Shown here: positions 23,801 to 31,840 of the stretch, piece after piece
How the letters are laid out: the number at the start of each line of letters is the position of its first letter
Numbering within the stretch: position 1 is the stretch's first letter
Assembly (NCBI GenBank): GCA_037903475.1
Contig: JBAJFG010000047.1
Span: forward strand, 4,750,001 to 4,814,000
Source of the DNA: Ancylostoma caninum
Taxonomy: Eukaryota; Nematoda; Chromadorea; Rhabditida; Ancylostomatidae
Length of the DNA: 64,000 nt
Reading direction: 5' to 3'
Notes under the pieces: generated by a model
What the model was told of the DNA's origin: nothing
Databases searched by the model: none
The model's input: the letters and a program-made list of their open reading frames with translations, nothing else
Translations under genes and position numbers: made by a program

Positions 23801-24133
23801 GACCCGGAGCGCACGCCTAAATGACATAAAATTTCAAATTTTGTCAGCAAATCAGCAAAAGCCAAACAGCAAGGGTAAGTGCCAGATGTCCGACGCAACG
23901 ATGGCTGTTCGTGCTAAGTATAAACACGCACACTGTATTTCTCAATAAAAGTACAGAAATCTTGTGAATACCCTTCGACTAGCTTATTGATGACATGAAA
24001 AAAAAACGAAGTTTGCAAAAATACAGGTAAACAAACAAATCGACGTACCTTTGCGTCGACACCGCCCGACTCTACGGCTTTGCGGATTACTTCCACGTCT
24101 TCGGCGTCGAAACCGCGCATTAGCCGGAGAAAC
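2767..24133 (-). CDS. Divergent inhibitory-type SMAD (MH1 + linker + MH2), eight exons
   Basis: Exons in transcript order: 24049-24133, 23676-23816, 14396-14612, 12980-13147, 3414-3512, 3238-3358, 3003-3165, 2767-2886. Every junction keeps one open frame and together they encode about 370 residues. MH1 keeps the four zinc ligands: Cys in YLCCKLWRW, Cys in LPWC, then Cys and His in CCNPYH. A Pro/Ser-rich linker follows. MH2 starts at WGRMSRWDRKDRIG, contains EDVWLYN and LRRLSPGYCIRV, and ends with the L3-loop block GRGWGPNYSRMYVTDIPC and EVSFSS. SMADs carry TGF-beta family signals to the nucleus. Stopping a few residues after the PC..E strand, and CC before NPYH, are features of SMAD6/7 rather than receptor- or co-SMADs. 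The extreme N-terminus is unresolved: 24049-24133 starts in phase 2 and may be preceded by another exon, or an SL trans-splice may use the ATG at its fifth codon. Orthology to C. elegans tag-68 should be tested. Confidence 0.8.
3003..3165 (-). CDS. SMAD exon: MH2 'SPGYCIRV' segment
   Basis: Acceptor TTTTTCCAG at 3166-3174. The frame forced by phase 2 gives RPLFICMAASS and LRRLSPGYCIRV, aligning with 'PIFIKSATLD' and 'VHKVFPGFSIKAFD' of SMAD7. The donor CGG/GTGGGC is the weakest splice site of the model; CGA/GTGCAT upstream would also keep phase 0 and shorten the segment by 27 codons. Confidence 0.6.
3238..3358 (-). CDS. SMAD exon: MH2 core with EDVWLYN
   Basis: Separated from the previous exon by a 55-bp intron (3359-3413, GTGAGT to TTATAG), a typical short nematode intron. 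It ends APEDVWLYN then a split codon, matching the DGVWVYNRS block of inhibitory SMADs. Donor ATAG/GTAAGG. Confidence 0.75.
3414..3512 (-). CDS. SMAD exon: start of MH2
   Basis: Acceptor ATTTTCAG, donor CGG/GTGAGT. In the phase set by the linker exon it reads AWGRMSRWDRKDRIG, aligning with the 'W.R..YWE...RVG' start of SMAD6/7 MH2. The competing frame, which reads on into the next exon without splicing, does not give this match. Confidence 0.7.
3632..3738. mobile_element. TIR-family MITE copy 1 (diverged)
   Basis: Left end GTGCGTAACTGGGATTACCC, right end TTTACCCTACGTAATCCCAA then TTATGCGTCC form diverged inverted ends of the family described at 47573. Confidence 0.55.
4306..4392 (+). repeat. 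CCAAT-box repeat, copy 1
   Basis: TGATTGGTC, 18 bases, CGGCCAATAGCAGAGCTCGA, TCGCACCGCCCTTTTC. It is homologous to copies at 18304, 52139 and 56402. Confidence 0.55.
5030..5134. mobile_element. TIR-family MITE copy 2
   Basis: Begins ATGCATCAATGAGATTACCC, contains GTTGACGATGGGTAAAT and ends TAATCTCAGTGATGCAT, a good inverted match to the start. Confidence 0.7.
5311..5342. repeat. G-rich tract with G10
   Basis: G4-A-G4-T-G10-C-G5-T-G4, able in principle to form a G-quadruplex on the plus strand. Confidence 0.8.
7585..7960. other. GC-rich island with (GCT)7 inside SMAD intron
   Basis: GC content is clearly above the surroundings, with a GCT run at 7647-7667 and many CG dinucleotides. Open frames exist on both strands but none shows a recognisable domain or convincing splice sites. 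It could be an internal promoter or an unrelated first exon. Confidence 0.35.
8139..8440. mobile_element. Fold-back/MITE element, ~300 bp
   Basis: Left arm (from 8139: TTGATCATATGTGGTAATTC, then TCTGTGCCACT) and right arm (AGTGGCACAGAAGAATTATC to 8440) are inverted copies over about 80 bp, including CTAACGTTTCGA and its complement. The core has CTTCAGAGGCCTGAAG. Confidence 0.75.
8687..8720. repeat. TTTA microsatellite
   Basis: About eight TTTA/CTTA tetranucleotides. Confidence 0.8.
9788..9832. repeat. AAAAT microsatellite
   Basis: Seven or so AAAAT pentanucleotides ending in AAATAAATG. Confidence 0.8.
10410..10880. other. GC-rich island inside SMAD intron
   Basis: GC-rich, CpG-rich stretch open on both strands (for example plus 10520-10819, minus 10248-10502). 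No domain is recognised. It may be an internal promoter or the exon of an unrelated gene. Confidence 0.3.
11096..11206. mobile_element. TIR-family MITE copy 3
   Basis: GATTACCCAGGGTAAAC at the left and GCTTACCCTAGGTGATCTCT then GATGCATCC at the right. Confidence 0.65.
11595..11711. mobile_element. TIR-family MITE copy 4 with duplicated left end
   Basis: GATGCGTCATTGAGATTACC is followed by a second GAGATTACCCAGGGTGAG, so the left terminal repeat is present twice. The right end is CTTGGGTAATCTTAATGAG. Confidence 0.65.
12312..12420. mobile_element. TIR-family MITE copy 5
   Basis: ATGAATCGTTGAGATTACCC at the left; ACTCTGGATGATCTCAAAGA then CGCATCC at the right. Confidence 0.65.
12980..13147 (-). 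CDS. SMAD exon: proline-rich linker
   Basis: Acceptor GTTTGCAG and donor CTG/GTGAGT fit the phase of the exons on both sides. The 55 codons are rich in P, S, T and H (for example PSNPPPSVPVTPPEPDGSPP). It contains several S/T-P sites, which in SMAD linkers are kinase targets; no PPxY motif is seen. Confidence 0.75.
13516..13866. repeat. Tandem duplication, ~175-bp unit
   Basis: Two copies (about 13516-13690 and 13691-13866) share AAATTTCTGGAAAA, TAGAAACA, GGACTATGGAG, CCAGGATTTCAAAA and GGTTCAAATAA in the same order and spacing. They lie in the SMAD intron between the linker and CCNPYH exons. Confidence 0.75.
14396..14612 (-). CDS. SMAD exon: MH1 zinc signature CCNPYH
   Basis: Acceptor GTATTCAG, donor TCG/GTCAGT (phase 1), 72 codons. 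LHRLEALPWC supplies the third-strand Cys and TVSCCNPYHY the Cys and His of the zinc site. CC before NPYH matches SMAD6/7; R-SMADs have CVNPYH. A Ser/Asp-rich start of the linker follows. Confidence 0.85.
15639..15649. repeat. Mono-G tract (G11)
   Basis: Uninterrupted G run. Confidence 0.85.
17450..17558. mobile_element. TIR-family MITE copy 6
   Basis: Begins near GCATGGTTAAGAGTAACCAG, contains GTTGACGATGGGTAAAT, ends CCCTGGGTAACCTTAATGAC. It is part of the duplicated block 17446-17890. Confidence 0.65.
17673..17791. mobile_element. TIR-family MITE copy 7
   Basis: GATGCATCGAAAAGATTACC at the left; TTACCTTGGGTAATCTCAGT then GACTCATG at the right. Confidence 0.65.
18304..18388 (+). repeat. CCAAT-box repeat, copy 2
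   Basis: TGATTGGTTGGTTCACCAAA, TTGGCCAATGGCAGAGCG, later ACAACGCTCCACAACC, the last block shared with the copy at 52139. Confidence 0.55.
18643..18654. repeat. Mono-G tract (G12)
   Basis: Uninterrupted G run. Confidence 0.85.
19343..19806. mobile_element. GC-rich fold-back element, ~465 bp
   Basis: Long inverted arms: left CTTACGCGCAATCGGCGGAA through CTCTTGTGGCAGCGGTCCCC and GGCCCAGGTGAG; right CTCACCTGGCCC, GGGGGACCGCTGCCACAAGA and TTGGCTGATTGCGCGTAAG. The centre has a second nested pair (GAAGTTTATCTGAAG..., CGACCGGACGGCC and its complement). No transposase is seen. Confidence 0.75.
20452..20473 (+). other. Genomic copy of spliced leader SL1 (21/22), fused to ATG
   Basis: The bases match nematode SL1 (starts GGTTTAATTACCC, ends AAGTTTGAG) at 21 of 22 positions; only the last G is A. 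SL1 RNA genes continue with a GTAAAC-type splice donor and an Sm site. Here the leader is followed by AAT and an ATG at 20476, the short spacing expected of a trans-spliced mRNA. An open frame of 69 codons follows (20476-20685) with no recognised domain. This looks like a reverse-transcribed, inserted copy of a trans-spliced transcript. Confidence 0.75.
20476..20685 (+). pseudogene. Possible retrocopy ORF behind genomic SL1
   Basis: ATG lies two bases after the SL1 copy; 69 codons to TAG, starting MPMNAHAKVQ. No domain is recognised. A tRNA-like B box lies inside on the opposite strand (20561-20571), so part may be a SINE rather than a coding sequence. An A11 run at 20875-20886 is a possible remnant poly(A) tail but is far away. 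Confidence 0.3.
20545..20625 (-). repeat. tRNA-like (SINE head?) segment
   Basis: Minus strand contains GGTTCGTTCCC (B box) preceded by CCTGTTACGTGGGAGGTCC, resembling the anticodon-to-T-arm part of a tRNA. The acceptor and T stems do not pair well, so a tRNA-derived repeat or pseudogene is likelier than a working tRNA. Confidence 0.4.
20816..20826. repeat. Mono-C tract (C11)
   Basis: Uninterrupted C run. Confidence 0.85.
21401..21763. mobile_element. Fold-back element with ~128-bp arms
   Basis: Left arm 21401-21528 (AAGGGAAGGATACTCCCTGG ... AAAGTTATGG) is nearly the exact complement of right arm 21637-21763 (CCATAACTTTCC ... CCAGGGAGTATCCTTCCCTT). The ~108-bp loop is unrelated. Arms this similar suggest a recent insertion or ongoing arm homogenisation. 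Confidence 0.85.
22387..22407. repeat. Hairpin AAGTCCGGC-CTAT-GCCGGACTT
   Basis: Nine-base perfect stem with a four-base loop. A close relative, GTCCGGC-GTTA-GCCGGAC, sits at about 36351-36368. Confidence 0.7.
22703..22765. repeat. AATA-type microsatellite
   Basis: Imperfect AATAAATA/TGAATAAA tetranucleotide run. Confidence 0.75.
23676..23816 (-). CDS. SMAD exon: acidic insert and MH1 zinc Cys with LWRWKDLQ
   Basis: Acceptor CATTTAG, donor CAG/GTGAAG, both in phase 0, 47 codons. It holds an acidic stretch (DERPDDDQPEED) in place of the DNA-contacting hairpin of R-SMADs, then YLCCKLWRWKDLQ, which aligns with the 'CRLWRWPDL' block of MH1. Lys replaces the usual Pro. Confidence 0.8.
24049..24133 (-). 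CDS. SMAD exon: start of MH1
   Basis: Bounded by acceptor TTGTTTAG and donor AAAG/GTACGT. After one base of a split codon it encodes 28 residues, FLRLMRGFDAEDVEVIRKAV then ESGGVDAK, matching the first helices of MH1 ('L.+.L..E..E.L..AVES.G' in SMAD6/7). The Met at residue 5 could be the start if this exon receives a spliced leader. Confidence 0.75.
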
Positions 24134-24566
24134 CTAAACAAGCGTCGGTAGTCCAAGTTTCAAAACATTATTCTGGATGTCTACTTTGGATGATATAAAA
24201 ACATGATAGAAAAGCTTTTCCTGAGCCAGCGATCCATACCAGAGGTCGCACCTTTTATGTTAAGTTTTTTTTTGGCATCAACAGGTAGAATAGGCTTCAA
24301 GAAAATGATCTTGTAAACTATTTTTGCTTTTGTAAATCGAGTGCTAAGGTGCTCGATGGATAGAATAGTGGAAAAACTCAAAACTGAGCGATTTTGAGGA
24401 AAAAAACGGAGAGAAGAGGAAAAAAATCATCCGATATATTTTTTGAAAATCAGACCCTGAACTCAGAATGAATCATCCTCATACAATCCTCATAGAGAAG
24501 ATCCTAATGGTGTTTGAAAAGTACAAATATTATATAACAAGTGAACAAAAAAATGAGTACAGTGCC

Positions 24567-24850
24567 GATCAATCACTCTCGCATCACAAAATACCAGCCG
24601 TCTCGTCTGTCGCGCCGCACCATCCACGCTGCGCGGTAGACCAGTCTGATGCTGTTGTAGCCATGCGGTGTTTTCAGCGTTTTCTTAGTGTCTTTTTTTG
24701 TTCACTCCGAAATTCTTGAGTGGAAACATAGGCAAAATATCATTATCACCAACAGACAAGCGCTGCTGCCAGCTGGTACGCCGCATCGCGTAAGTTATGC
24801 AGCGCGGCAGATCAGATGGGAGATAGTCTGTGATGCACGAGTGATTGACT
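24567..24850. mobile_element. Inverted-repeat element, family with 43484
   Basis: Left end CAATCACTCTCGCATCACA, right end GTGATGCACGAGTGATTG. Arms carry GTCTGTCGCGCCGCACC, GCGCGGTAGACCAG and the inverse CTGGTACGCCGCATCGCG, GCGCGGCAGATCAGATGGGA, words shared with the element at 43484-43722. Confidence 0.6.
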
Positions 24851-25140
24851 GGCAAATGGTAATTTGTGCGTAGATAAATTGATGTATAAATACTATGAAA
24901 GTGATCCGGCTACATACTTCATATGTAAAGTTCCTAATGGAAGAGAAGGATATAAAACAAGGAAAAATGAAAGTCGGAACGGGAAATTTAATGAAAACAG
25001 TGGATTAAAAGGTAAGCTATGATGGGGTCTCGACACGAAAGCCACCTCACATTCTCTTCTAGTTGTTATTTAACACGTTACTGACCGAGCACATTTTCGC
25101 ATGTGCACGTGGCCAATTGATTTTTTTTGGTAGCGCAGTG

Positions 25141-25526
25141 TGATGCACCATGTGTATCACGTGAACACGGAGAACGGTTTTCAATTGGTAACAATTCATT
25201 CCGCGTTTCTTGCAACTTTGTGTTTTTTTTTGTTGTTGGTAAAGTTAAGGTTGTCTATTATTCCGTATTTCAGTGATACTTTCCTAACCTATTAGACCAT
25301 TCTGACGTGAATTCGGTTCCAAGACGTACTTCATTTGAAGCTTTTGTTAAGATTAAGATTTCTGACCAAACCCATCTGATTTTTGTTCTCTGTACTGAAT
25401 AATGTAGTTGCGTGAAAGGGCCGTCAGAAGAGGTGCGGTTTTCAGCGCACTGCACTGGCATAGTGCACCATGTGCATCACGTGGCCACACGGGGACGAAA
25501 GGGCGTGATACACCATGTGCATCACA
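25141..25526. repeat. Three copies of TGCACCATGTGCATCAC motif
   Basis: TGATGCACCATGTGTATCAC (25141), TGCACCATGTGCATCACGTG (25463) and GATACACCATGTGCATCACA (25506). The last two are 43 bp apart, the first about 320 bp upstream. Each contains an imperfect palindrome. Confidence 0.6.
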
Positions 25527-26892
25527 TTGTCCGCAATGGGTTGACAAAAAAATGTTTTTCGCTCACGTTAGGGTCTTTGTTTCTTGTGACTGGGCGACAG
25601 GAAAAGAAAGAAACATAGAAAAATAGAAGTCGAAACAGGAAATTCGAAGAAATAGTAACCTAACTTCTGTTCGTTTTTGAATCATATGATTCACAAACTA
25701 TAAACTATACTATTTTCAGAAGGTCGAATAAGTGAGTAAGCATCCCTACTAGGGACTCACCAGGGCCTAACACCATGTGGTTAACTTTGCTTTCTTGCCT
25801 GCCAACGTCTCCAGTGTTTTTTTTTCTTGCAGGAAAATTTCTAAGTCAAATAGATGGCTTAATCTTCTGTCTCAAAATTCCTGTAACTCCAGTGACTGCA
25901 TTAATACATAAAAATAACTGCATAAATCTACTATAATAAAATATGGGTAAATAAAGCCAAGTGACGGGCCCTTTCAGGGTCCTCAGTCCCCGACAGAAAA
26001 GTTCCTATGGAATTCTGCTGAACCCGTAGTTCTTATAGCTGGTTCTCGAAAAGAGTGGAGTCCCAAGACCAAAACAAAATGCCGGAAGTCCAGAGAGACT
26101 GCTATTTCTAGGAATATGGCGTAATTTACATGCACTTACACAGTCCAGAACATACTCGAACAACGCGAAAAGTTCGTTATGGATAAATGGGAGGCAGTTT
26201 AAAGCCTGGCTCCTTCTGAATTATACTTGATTGGTATTCTACATATGACTGCGTCTGGCAATAACGGTTGAACCGCAGCATTTCAAAGCTTCATGGTGTT
26301 CGGTGAATATTTGAGAACCAGTTCTTGGCCCCTAACAGGTTGTCTGGTGCTTATAAATTACAGAATTCCAAGAAAACACTACTAAATGGTAGGGGTAACC
26401 CGAATGTGACTGTTTATACTTTCGCGACGAACAGATGCAAACGATGGAGAAGCGGGACAGATACTCCCACCAGGACCTGATGGATTTCAGTTCTATTTCG
26501 GAGCTCATTTTATAAAATCCATACAAACGGAGAGAACCCCATATCGGGGAACTAGATGGAACCTAGCGGACGCACCATGCACGCATGCATGCAAGGCAAA
26601 CGTTCGCCCAAGCTGCAGGCGTTGGCCGAGATCTTCACACTTACCCCATCTGCAGGGCCCGGATTTTTCACAGCACTACCATTCACTAGTGTTTTCATGG
26701 GATTTTGGGATTTCTGAACACAGAGTAATCAAATAATTCTGCATTCAAGCCCAGAGAGGCGCACACGGGAAAATTCGTCCATTCCTCCTCGACGGGGTCA
26801 GGGAACCCCCGCGAGATCTCAAGTGGATGGGAGAGAACGGGTAGAACTTGGATTTTGCCGATTTTAATACCCTACAAAGGTATGTGTGTGAT

Positions 26893-26995
26893 TTACATGC
26901 TTACCCATGGTAAGCGCGTAAACGTACGCAAACTTACCCATCGCCAACATGAGCGCCCACGTCTTTACCCTGAGTAATGTTCATAATCCATTTAG
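26893..26995. mobile_element. TIR-family MITE copy 8 (diverged)
   Basis: TACATGCTTACCCATGGTAA at the left; TTTACCCTGAGTAATGTTCA then TAATCCA at the right. Confidence 0.5.
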
Positions 26996-27074
26996 GCCCA
27001 CAGTGAACAGTGTCGCGCGCAAGAACTTTAGAAGAACGGTCACCCATGCGCTGCGGTATAAAATGGTCCCTAAT

Positions 27075-27178
27075 TTGCTCAGAGATTACCTAGGGTAAAC
27101 TTGTTAGCACTGCACAAATCTACTCAACGTTAACACGGGCTTCAACACTTCTACCCTAGACAATCTCAGCTATGCATC
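27075..27178. mobile_element. TIR-family MITE copy 9
   Basis: TGCTCAGAGATTACCTAGGG at the left; CTACCCTAGACAATCTCAGC then TATGCATCG at the right. Confidence 0.6.
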
Positions 27179-27659
27179 GAGGTCCAGAAACACGCCCACG
27201 CGAAAACTCGTCCACGTGATCCGGGGATACCGGCGAAATCTCAAGGAGGATGGGAGAGGACATGAAAAATCCAGATTTCCCCTCTTCAAAAACATTTTCG
27301 AGGTACCCCTGGTGACTCTCGGAGAGTCAACATCAGATTTGGACCCCTATCTTTCCCCTTTCACATCCCGCTTCTTCATCAGGGTCAAGCTTGGTATTGG
27401 TAAAAATTCGACCCCGAAGCGACCCCCCCCTTGTAGACGGGAAAGATGCGACCACCTCCAGAACATTTGATTTTTTTACGCTTTCAGTTATTGTAATCCA
27501 ACAACTTCCAAATATCCGGAAGATAATTTTTGGATTCAATTAATTTTTAAGATTAATTTTTCACTCTTCAGTCTGTAATTTTTACTTTTGAGCTTCAAGT
27601 TTTATCAATGGAACAGCCAGTAATTGTCGCACATGTCTATGTCGCACATCTACACCCTT

Positions 27660-27735
27660 ATGATGAGCAACTGGAGTGACGAAGAAGTCGCATCCGTATT
27701 CAAATAGGTCCAGGGTTCGATCCCAGCCGGAGACT
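27660..27735 (+). repeat. tRNA-like (SINE head?) segment
   Basis: GGTTCGATCCC (27714-27724) is a canonical B box in GGTCCAGGGTTCGATCCCAG, close to the minus-strand segment at 20545-20625. T and acceptor stems do not close. Confidence 0.4.
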
Positions 27736-28734
27736 AATTTTTGCAAAATGGAAAGTGCATGTGGAGCAGTCGGACGTCAAGTATCTATGTGTATAAACAA
27801 AAACAAATTGTCAGACCCTTTTTTGAGCTGTGAAAGTAGCGCGTGAGTGCTGTTCTTTCACTCAGATTTAAAATCGTACACGTGCAGATGTATGGTTGTT
27901 TGTCACGAATTTTAAAAGGATTGGCACGTGAACTGGGAAAATGGCTTAAGTCGTTCTGCTATCAGAAAGATTTGCGCTTTCTGGAGCACATCTTCTTTTT
28001 TCAAGAAATTTGGTCTATTAGGGTCAAATTTGGGTGGAAATTCGTTGGTAAAAAGGTGGGAAAATTGCCATTTTTACCAACGGTTTATCATCTGTTTACC
28101 AACGGAATAAAACTCCTCCAAGGTAGATTTGAGGGCTGAAATTTTACCTGAATATAGAGATTGACTTCCACTCTCAGAATCATTCTCAAGATTTTGTCAG
28201 TTTCCAAATGTACGCTGAAAAAAAGCCATGGAAGAAAAACCTGATTTTTGGCAAGTTTAAGAATGTGGTGTTAATCTGAGGCCAATAACTTTATGATTGC
28301 TCTGCATGAGGGAGGGAACAGCTCCAATGCTTTACGAAACAAGAAGATTTGCTCTTTCTTATACATGTGGTCATATTTCACAGGACCTTCTGATTTTGTC
28401 AGTTATTGAGTGCCAACATACCTCAAATTTAACAAATTTTGCGGCTATGTCTTATGTGGTCTTATCGCTATGAAAAAATTCCAATGAACGAGAAGCGGTG
28501 AGATTTTGCATCATCATAAGGTTTGATTCTGGGAAACGGCCTCCACAGCCTCGGAACACCATGTAATGTTTCAGAGGTCCTAGGACACCATCCACGGAAT
28601 TGCATTTTGAGCTACATATTTATTGGACCTTAGGAGTCGATTTACAGCCAAATAAAGCATCCAAGCTTAAGTAGAAAGTGTTCAACGAAGATTTTACACA
28701 TGTCATTCACGGTACTAAAAGAAAACGAGCATGT

Positions 28735-28815
28735 TGAAAGGTTTGCAACACTACCACCCTTGCGAGGAGTCGAACTTGGAGCCCGCTGATAAAAAGCGAA
28801 CTCCTCTACCTTGCT
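28735..28815 (-). repeat. tRNA-like pseudogene or SINE head
   Basis: Minus strand reads GGTAGAGGAGTTCGCTTTTT, ATCAGCGGGCTCCAAGTTCG, ACTCC: an A-box-like start, a plausible anticodon stem (CGCT/AGCG) with a seven-base loop, and a B-box-like GTTCGACTC. The T stem is not complementary. Confidence 0.4.
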
Positions 28816-29233
28816 GTTATCATAATATCCTGTTCAGGCAACCCCTCCCCCCTCCCCCGAGGCGACCCTCCTTGGTAAATTACCATCGCACGCTCGACCC
28901 TGTTCTTCATTCACCATCTCCTTGCCTCGTCCTACATATATGTCCATTAATGCATTCATAAGACCCTTTCATAGCTTTATGATGTGAAGTGCCTTAAAAG
29001 GCTCCTCATTCTTCGTCTTAAAGTCCGCGGTTGAAACGAGAGCAAAATGCTCTCGAATTTTCCACATTTGCACTTGTGCGGGAGACTTTCCCATAAATAA
29101 GATTCCCATATTATTATGGACTCCATCAGCTGACTTATAATCCTATAAAACCCAGTTTTTTTTTCACCACTACCCATTCACACAGCTACACATCTGTCGA
29201 GTCCGTGATGGTGGATTCTGGGAGTTTTTTCAG

Positions 29234-29467
29234 ATCCCGATGGTAATGCGTGCTGGGGGCCCGCAGCAGCGCGGACCTGACATGCACCTCCCCCAACGCC
29301 TTCCCGTTCCCATTTCCCGTTCACCGCCACTGCCGCCGCCGACCGACCATTCGGCTCATTCAGCAGCCCACACTTCAGCTAATGAGGCAAGGATTTATGA
29401 GGCGAACAAGGCATTCATGGACGACGGCAGCATAGGAGCATTCTGCGGTCATAGTGGGTGCGTCTAG
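29234..29467 (+). CDS. Candidate terminal exon, Pro/His-rich, unidentified
   Basis: Follows a strong TTTTTTCAG acceptor and stays open for 77 codons to TAG at 29465-29467. It is GC-rich relative to its flanks. It encodes IPMVMRAGGPQQ, a Pro-rich block (SPPLPPPTDHSAHSAAH) and an ending AFMDDGSIGAFCGHSGCV. Neither other plus frame nor the minus strand stays open across it. A donor GG/GTGCGT near 29459 would allow continuation. No neighbouring exon was found. Confidence 0.3.
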   Translation: MPMVMRAGGPQQRGPDMHLPQRLPVPISRSPPLPPPTDHSAHSAAHTSANEARIYEANKAFMDDGSIGAFCGHSGCV

Positions 29468-30989
29468 AGCAAACATGAGGGGTTCTCCTTTTTCTAGATG
29501 ACATGGTGACTGGGAAGGGTCTTGGAGATGATTTAGGGTAAATCAGTGATGAATGAACAAAACAGTGTTCTCATAGGAAACTGGGTGGTTAAGTCCTAAA
29601 AAGGCAAAGATGGCAACAACAGCAGCAGATGGTCTTATTGTGCTGCCAGAAAAGGAAAATGAGAGTGGAATCGCCTATTTTTGTCCTAGATCTTGTGGAT
29701 AGTACTTGTATAAACGGTAATCCTCATGTATTTTGTATAACAAATTAACCCAGAGACAACGTAAAAAAACAGCTAAAAGTGGTTCTATGAGACGATAGAA
29801 CTGTAAAATGTGCACAAAAGGGAACCACGAATAGGAAGAAATCTTCAGAAAGTGGGAATGGGTACTTACATCCGGGAAAAAATAACAGAAGACTAATTAA
29901 ACAAGTCGAAACAACGCTCTTCTATGTATATGTACATGTACATACTTTACGATATCGACGCAACTTAGGAAATTCTTGAATATATTTTGAATACTCGAAA
30001 AATAACAGAATACTCTGAAAACTGGATTTTCCAAAAGCCTTATGTATAGAAGTAAGAAATCAATTGGCTGGTGAAATTTGCTACCCTAAAAGGAATTCCA
30101 TGAAAAAAAAAACTTAAAAAGGCATCTCCGAATTGATAAGGAGTTCTCCAGGATCGATTGTCAAGCAAAAATTGTTGATAATCTTAATGGTTTTCCGCCG
30201 TATTCCCATTGGCATAATCTGGAATCCCCCTCCCCTTCTCTAACTGCGATCCTAATGGAAAATTGAGAACGGCAAGCAGAAAGCGCTGATGCTCCAATGT
30301 TGCATTTTCCAGGGAATTCTCAAATTTCCAGAAAGAGCAGGCTTCGCATAGTTGCTTGAAAGTGCTTTGGAAACGTTTTTGGACAACTTGGGGAAATCAG
30401 GCAATGCCTAATGGCCCAAAAAGCCCAGAAAGCATTCATTGTGAAAAAAATACTTCAGGTTCACAAAAAGAAGCAAAAGTACCTCGTTGAAGATTCCCTT
30501 CATGCTACCCGTTTCCTTCACCAATATGTTCCTGAGAAACTCGAAAAAATTGTATGAGTGTGATCTCTAACAGCGATTTCGTGGCATCACGCCCATATAC
30601 TCGGAATCAAAACTAATTTAGAAATTTCGATCTTTGCACGACTTTTCAAATTTCATTTTTTACTCTCCAGGTGCTCTTCTGGCACCTTGACAGAGCTACT
30701 CATGGCACAATGATAACCACATATTGTGGTTAATAGTAAGCCCAAGTGGATCACCCGAGGTTTTGAGGAATTATTCAGGCTAACTAAATTGACCAGATAG
30801 GCTTTTTGCCAGGAAATTAAGCAGTATGGGCCAAAATAAGCTTTACTGATATGAAAAAGGTCTCTATTGTTCCATCTTAACATCCTGATGAAGCTCTCGA
30901 TTCAATGCCTTGCACTTTTTCAGCATGTGAGATTCAGAGGTGTCACCTCTGGAAATATCACCACTTTCAGATCCTCGCCCGCTTTTTCC

Positions 30990-31480
30990 TCCACTATCCG
31001 TATAAGGAGAAAACTCCCCCGCGATCATCGTCGTAGCGGCGGCAGTGGCAGTGGCCGGGAGTGGAGATGGCGATGGTGCCGCCGCAGTAAATATGTATAT
31101 GCCTCGGCCAGCTAGCCGGCATTAGACGATATTGTGCGCGGACGGCGTCGAATTAGCGCCGCGCGCCGAATCGAGCAATTGTCCACTCGAAATGAGTGAA
31201 GAAAAACGAGTGCTGCGACGTCGACGCGACCGCCGCCGCCACCGCGAACTGCGTCGCAGTCGCGGCGACGAATCGCCGCGCGTCGCGGTCGGCGACACTG
31301 CGATGCGTGCGTGGTTCGCCACCAGCAGCACATCGCTCATACGGCGGTGACATCGGCCATATGTCGTCGGATGATATCCATGCTCCCACAGCACCCGCAC
31401 ACACATGCGACAACTGCCATAAAAGTCTCAATGGCATGCGTCGATCGAACGTGCACTTTCGCACGCAAACGACAAAGGTC
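30990..31480. other. GC/CpG-rich island
   Basis: Strong CG enrichment with CGCCGCCGCC-type runs, open frames on both strands (plus ATG at 31191 reading MSEEKRVLRRRRDRRRHREL; plus ATG at 31361 reading MSSDDIHAPTAPAHTC). No donor clearly ends either. It may be a promoter with first exon. Confidence 0.35.
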
Positions 31481-31829
31481 GTGTTTATACTGCGCGATTG
31501 GTTGGCAATTATGGCTTCCGGATAATTGGTTGGAGGGTGCTGTGGTTGGCATAAAGCCTAAAGTGTCTACGGAACTCAGTCAGAATTCGCAGAAACACAA
31601 TTTTCACATAAAGCCGGGTCTCGGGAGGAAAACGTGGCACTATATAGCTTTTCCATACAACTCGTGGTCAATTATAACCAATGTTGGGGAATGTAATGTG
31701 GCATGGGAATCCTGAGGGTACCTGGAAAGTCTTGAAGCCTCCAGCTCATCCACAATGGACGTGTTTCTCTAGGAAAATGTGATATATCCTGCTATCTCTA
31801 CCAATACTTGTCATCAGTGACTAGGACGA

Positions 31830-31840
31830 CCCCCCCCCCC
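31830..31840. repeat. Mono-C tract (C11)
   Basis: Uninterrupted C run. Confidence 0.85.

Noticed and set aside
26120..31771. Short minus-strand intervals with good splice sites (26120-26195, 28150-28213, 30482-30530, 31716-31762)
   Set aside because: Intervals of 47-76 bases are often open by chance; only the last two join in phase and no domain results.
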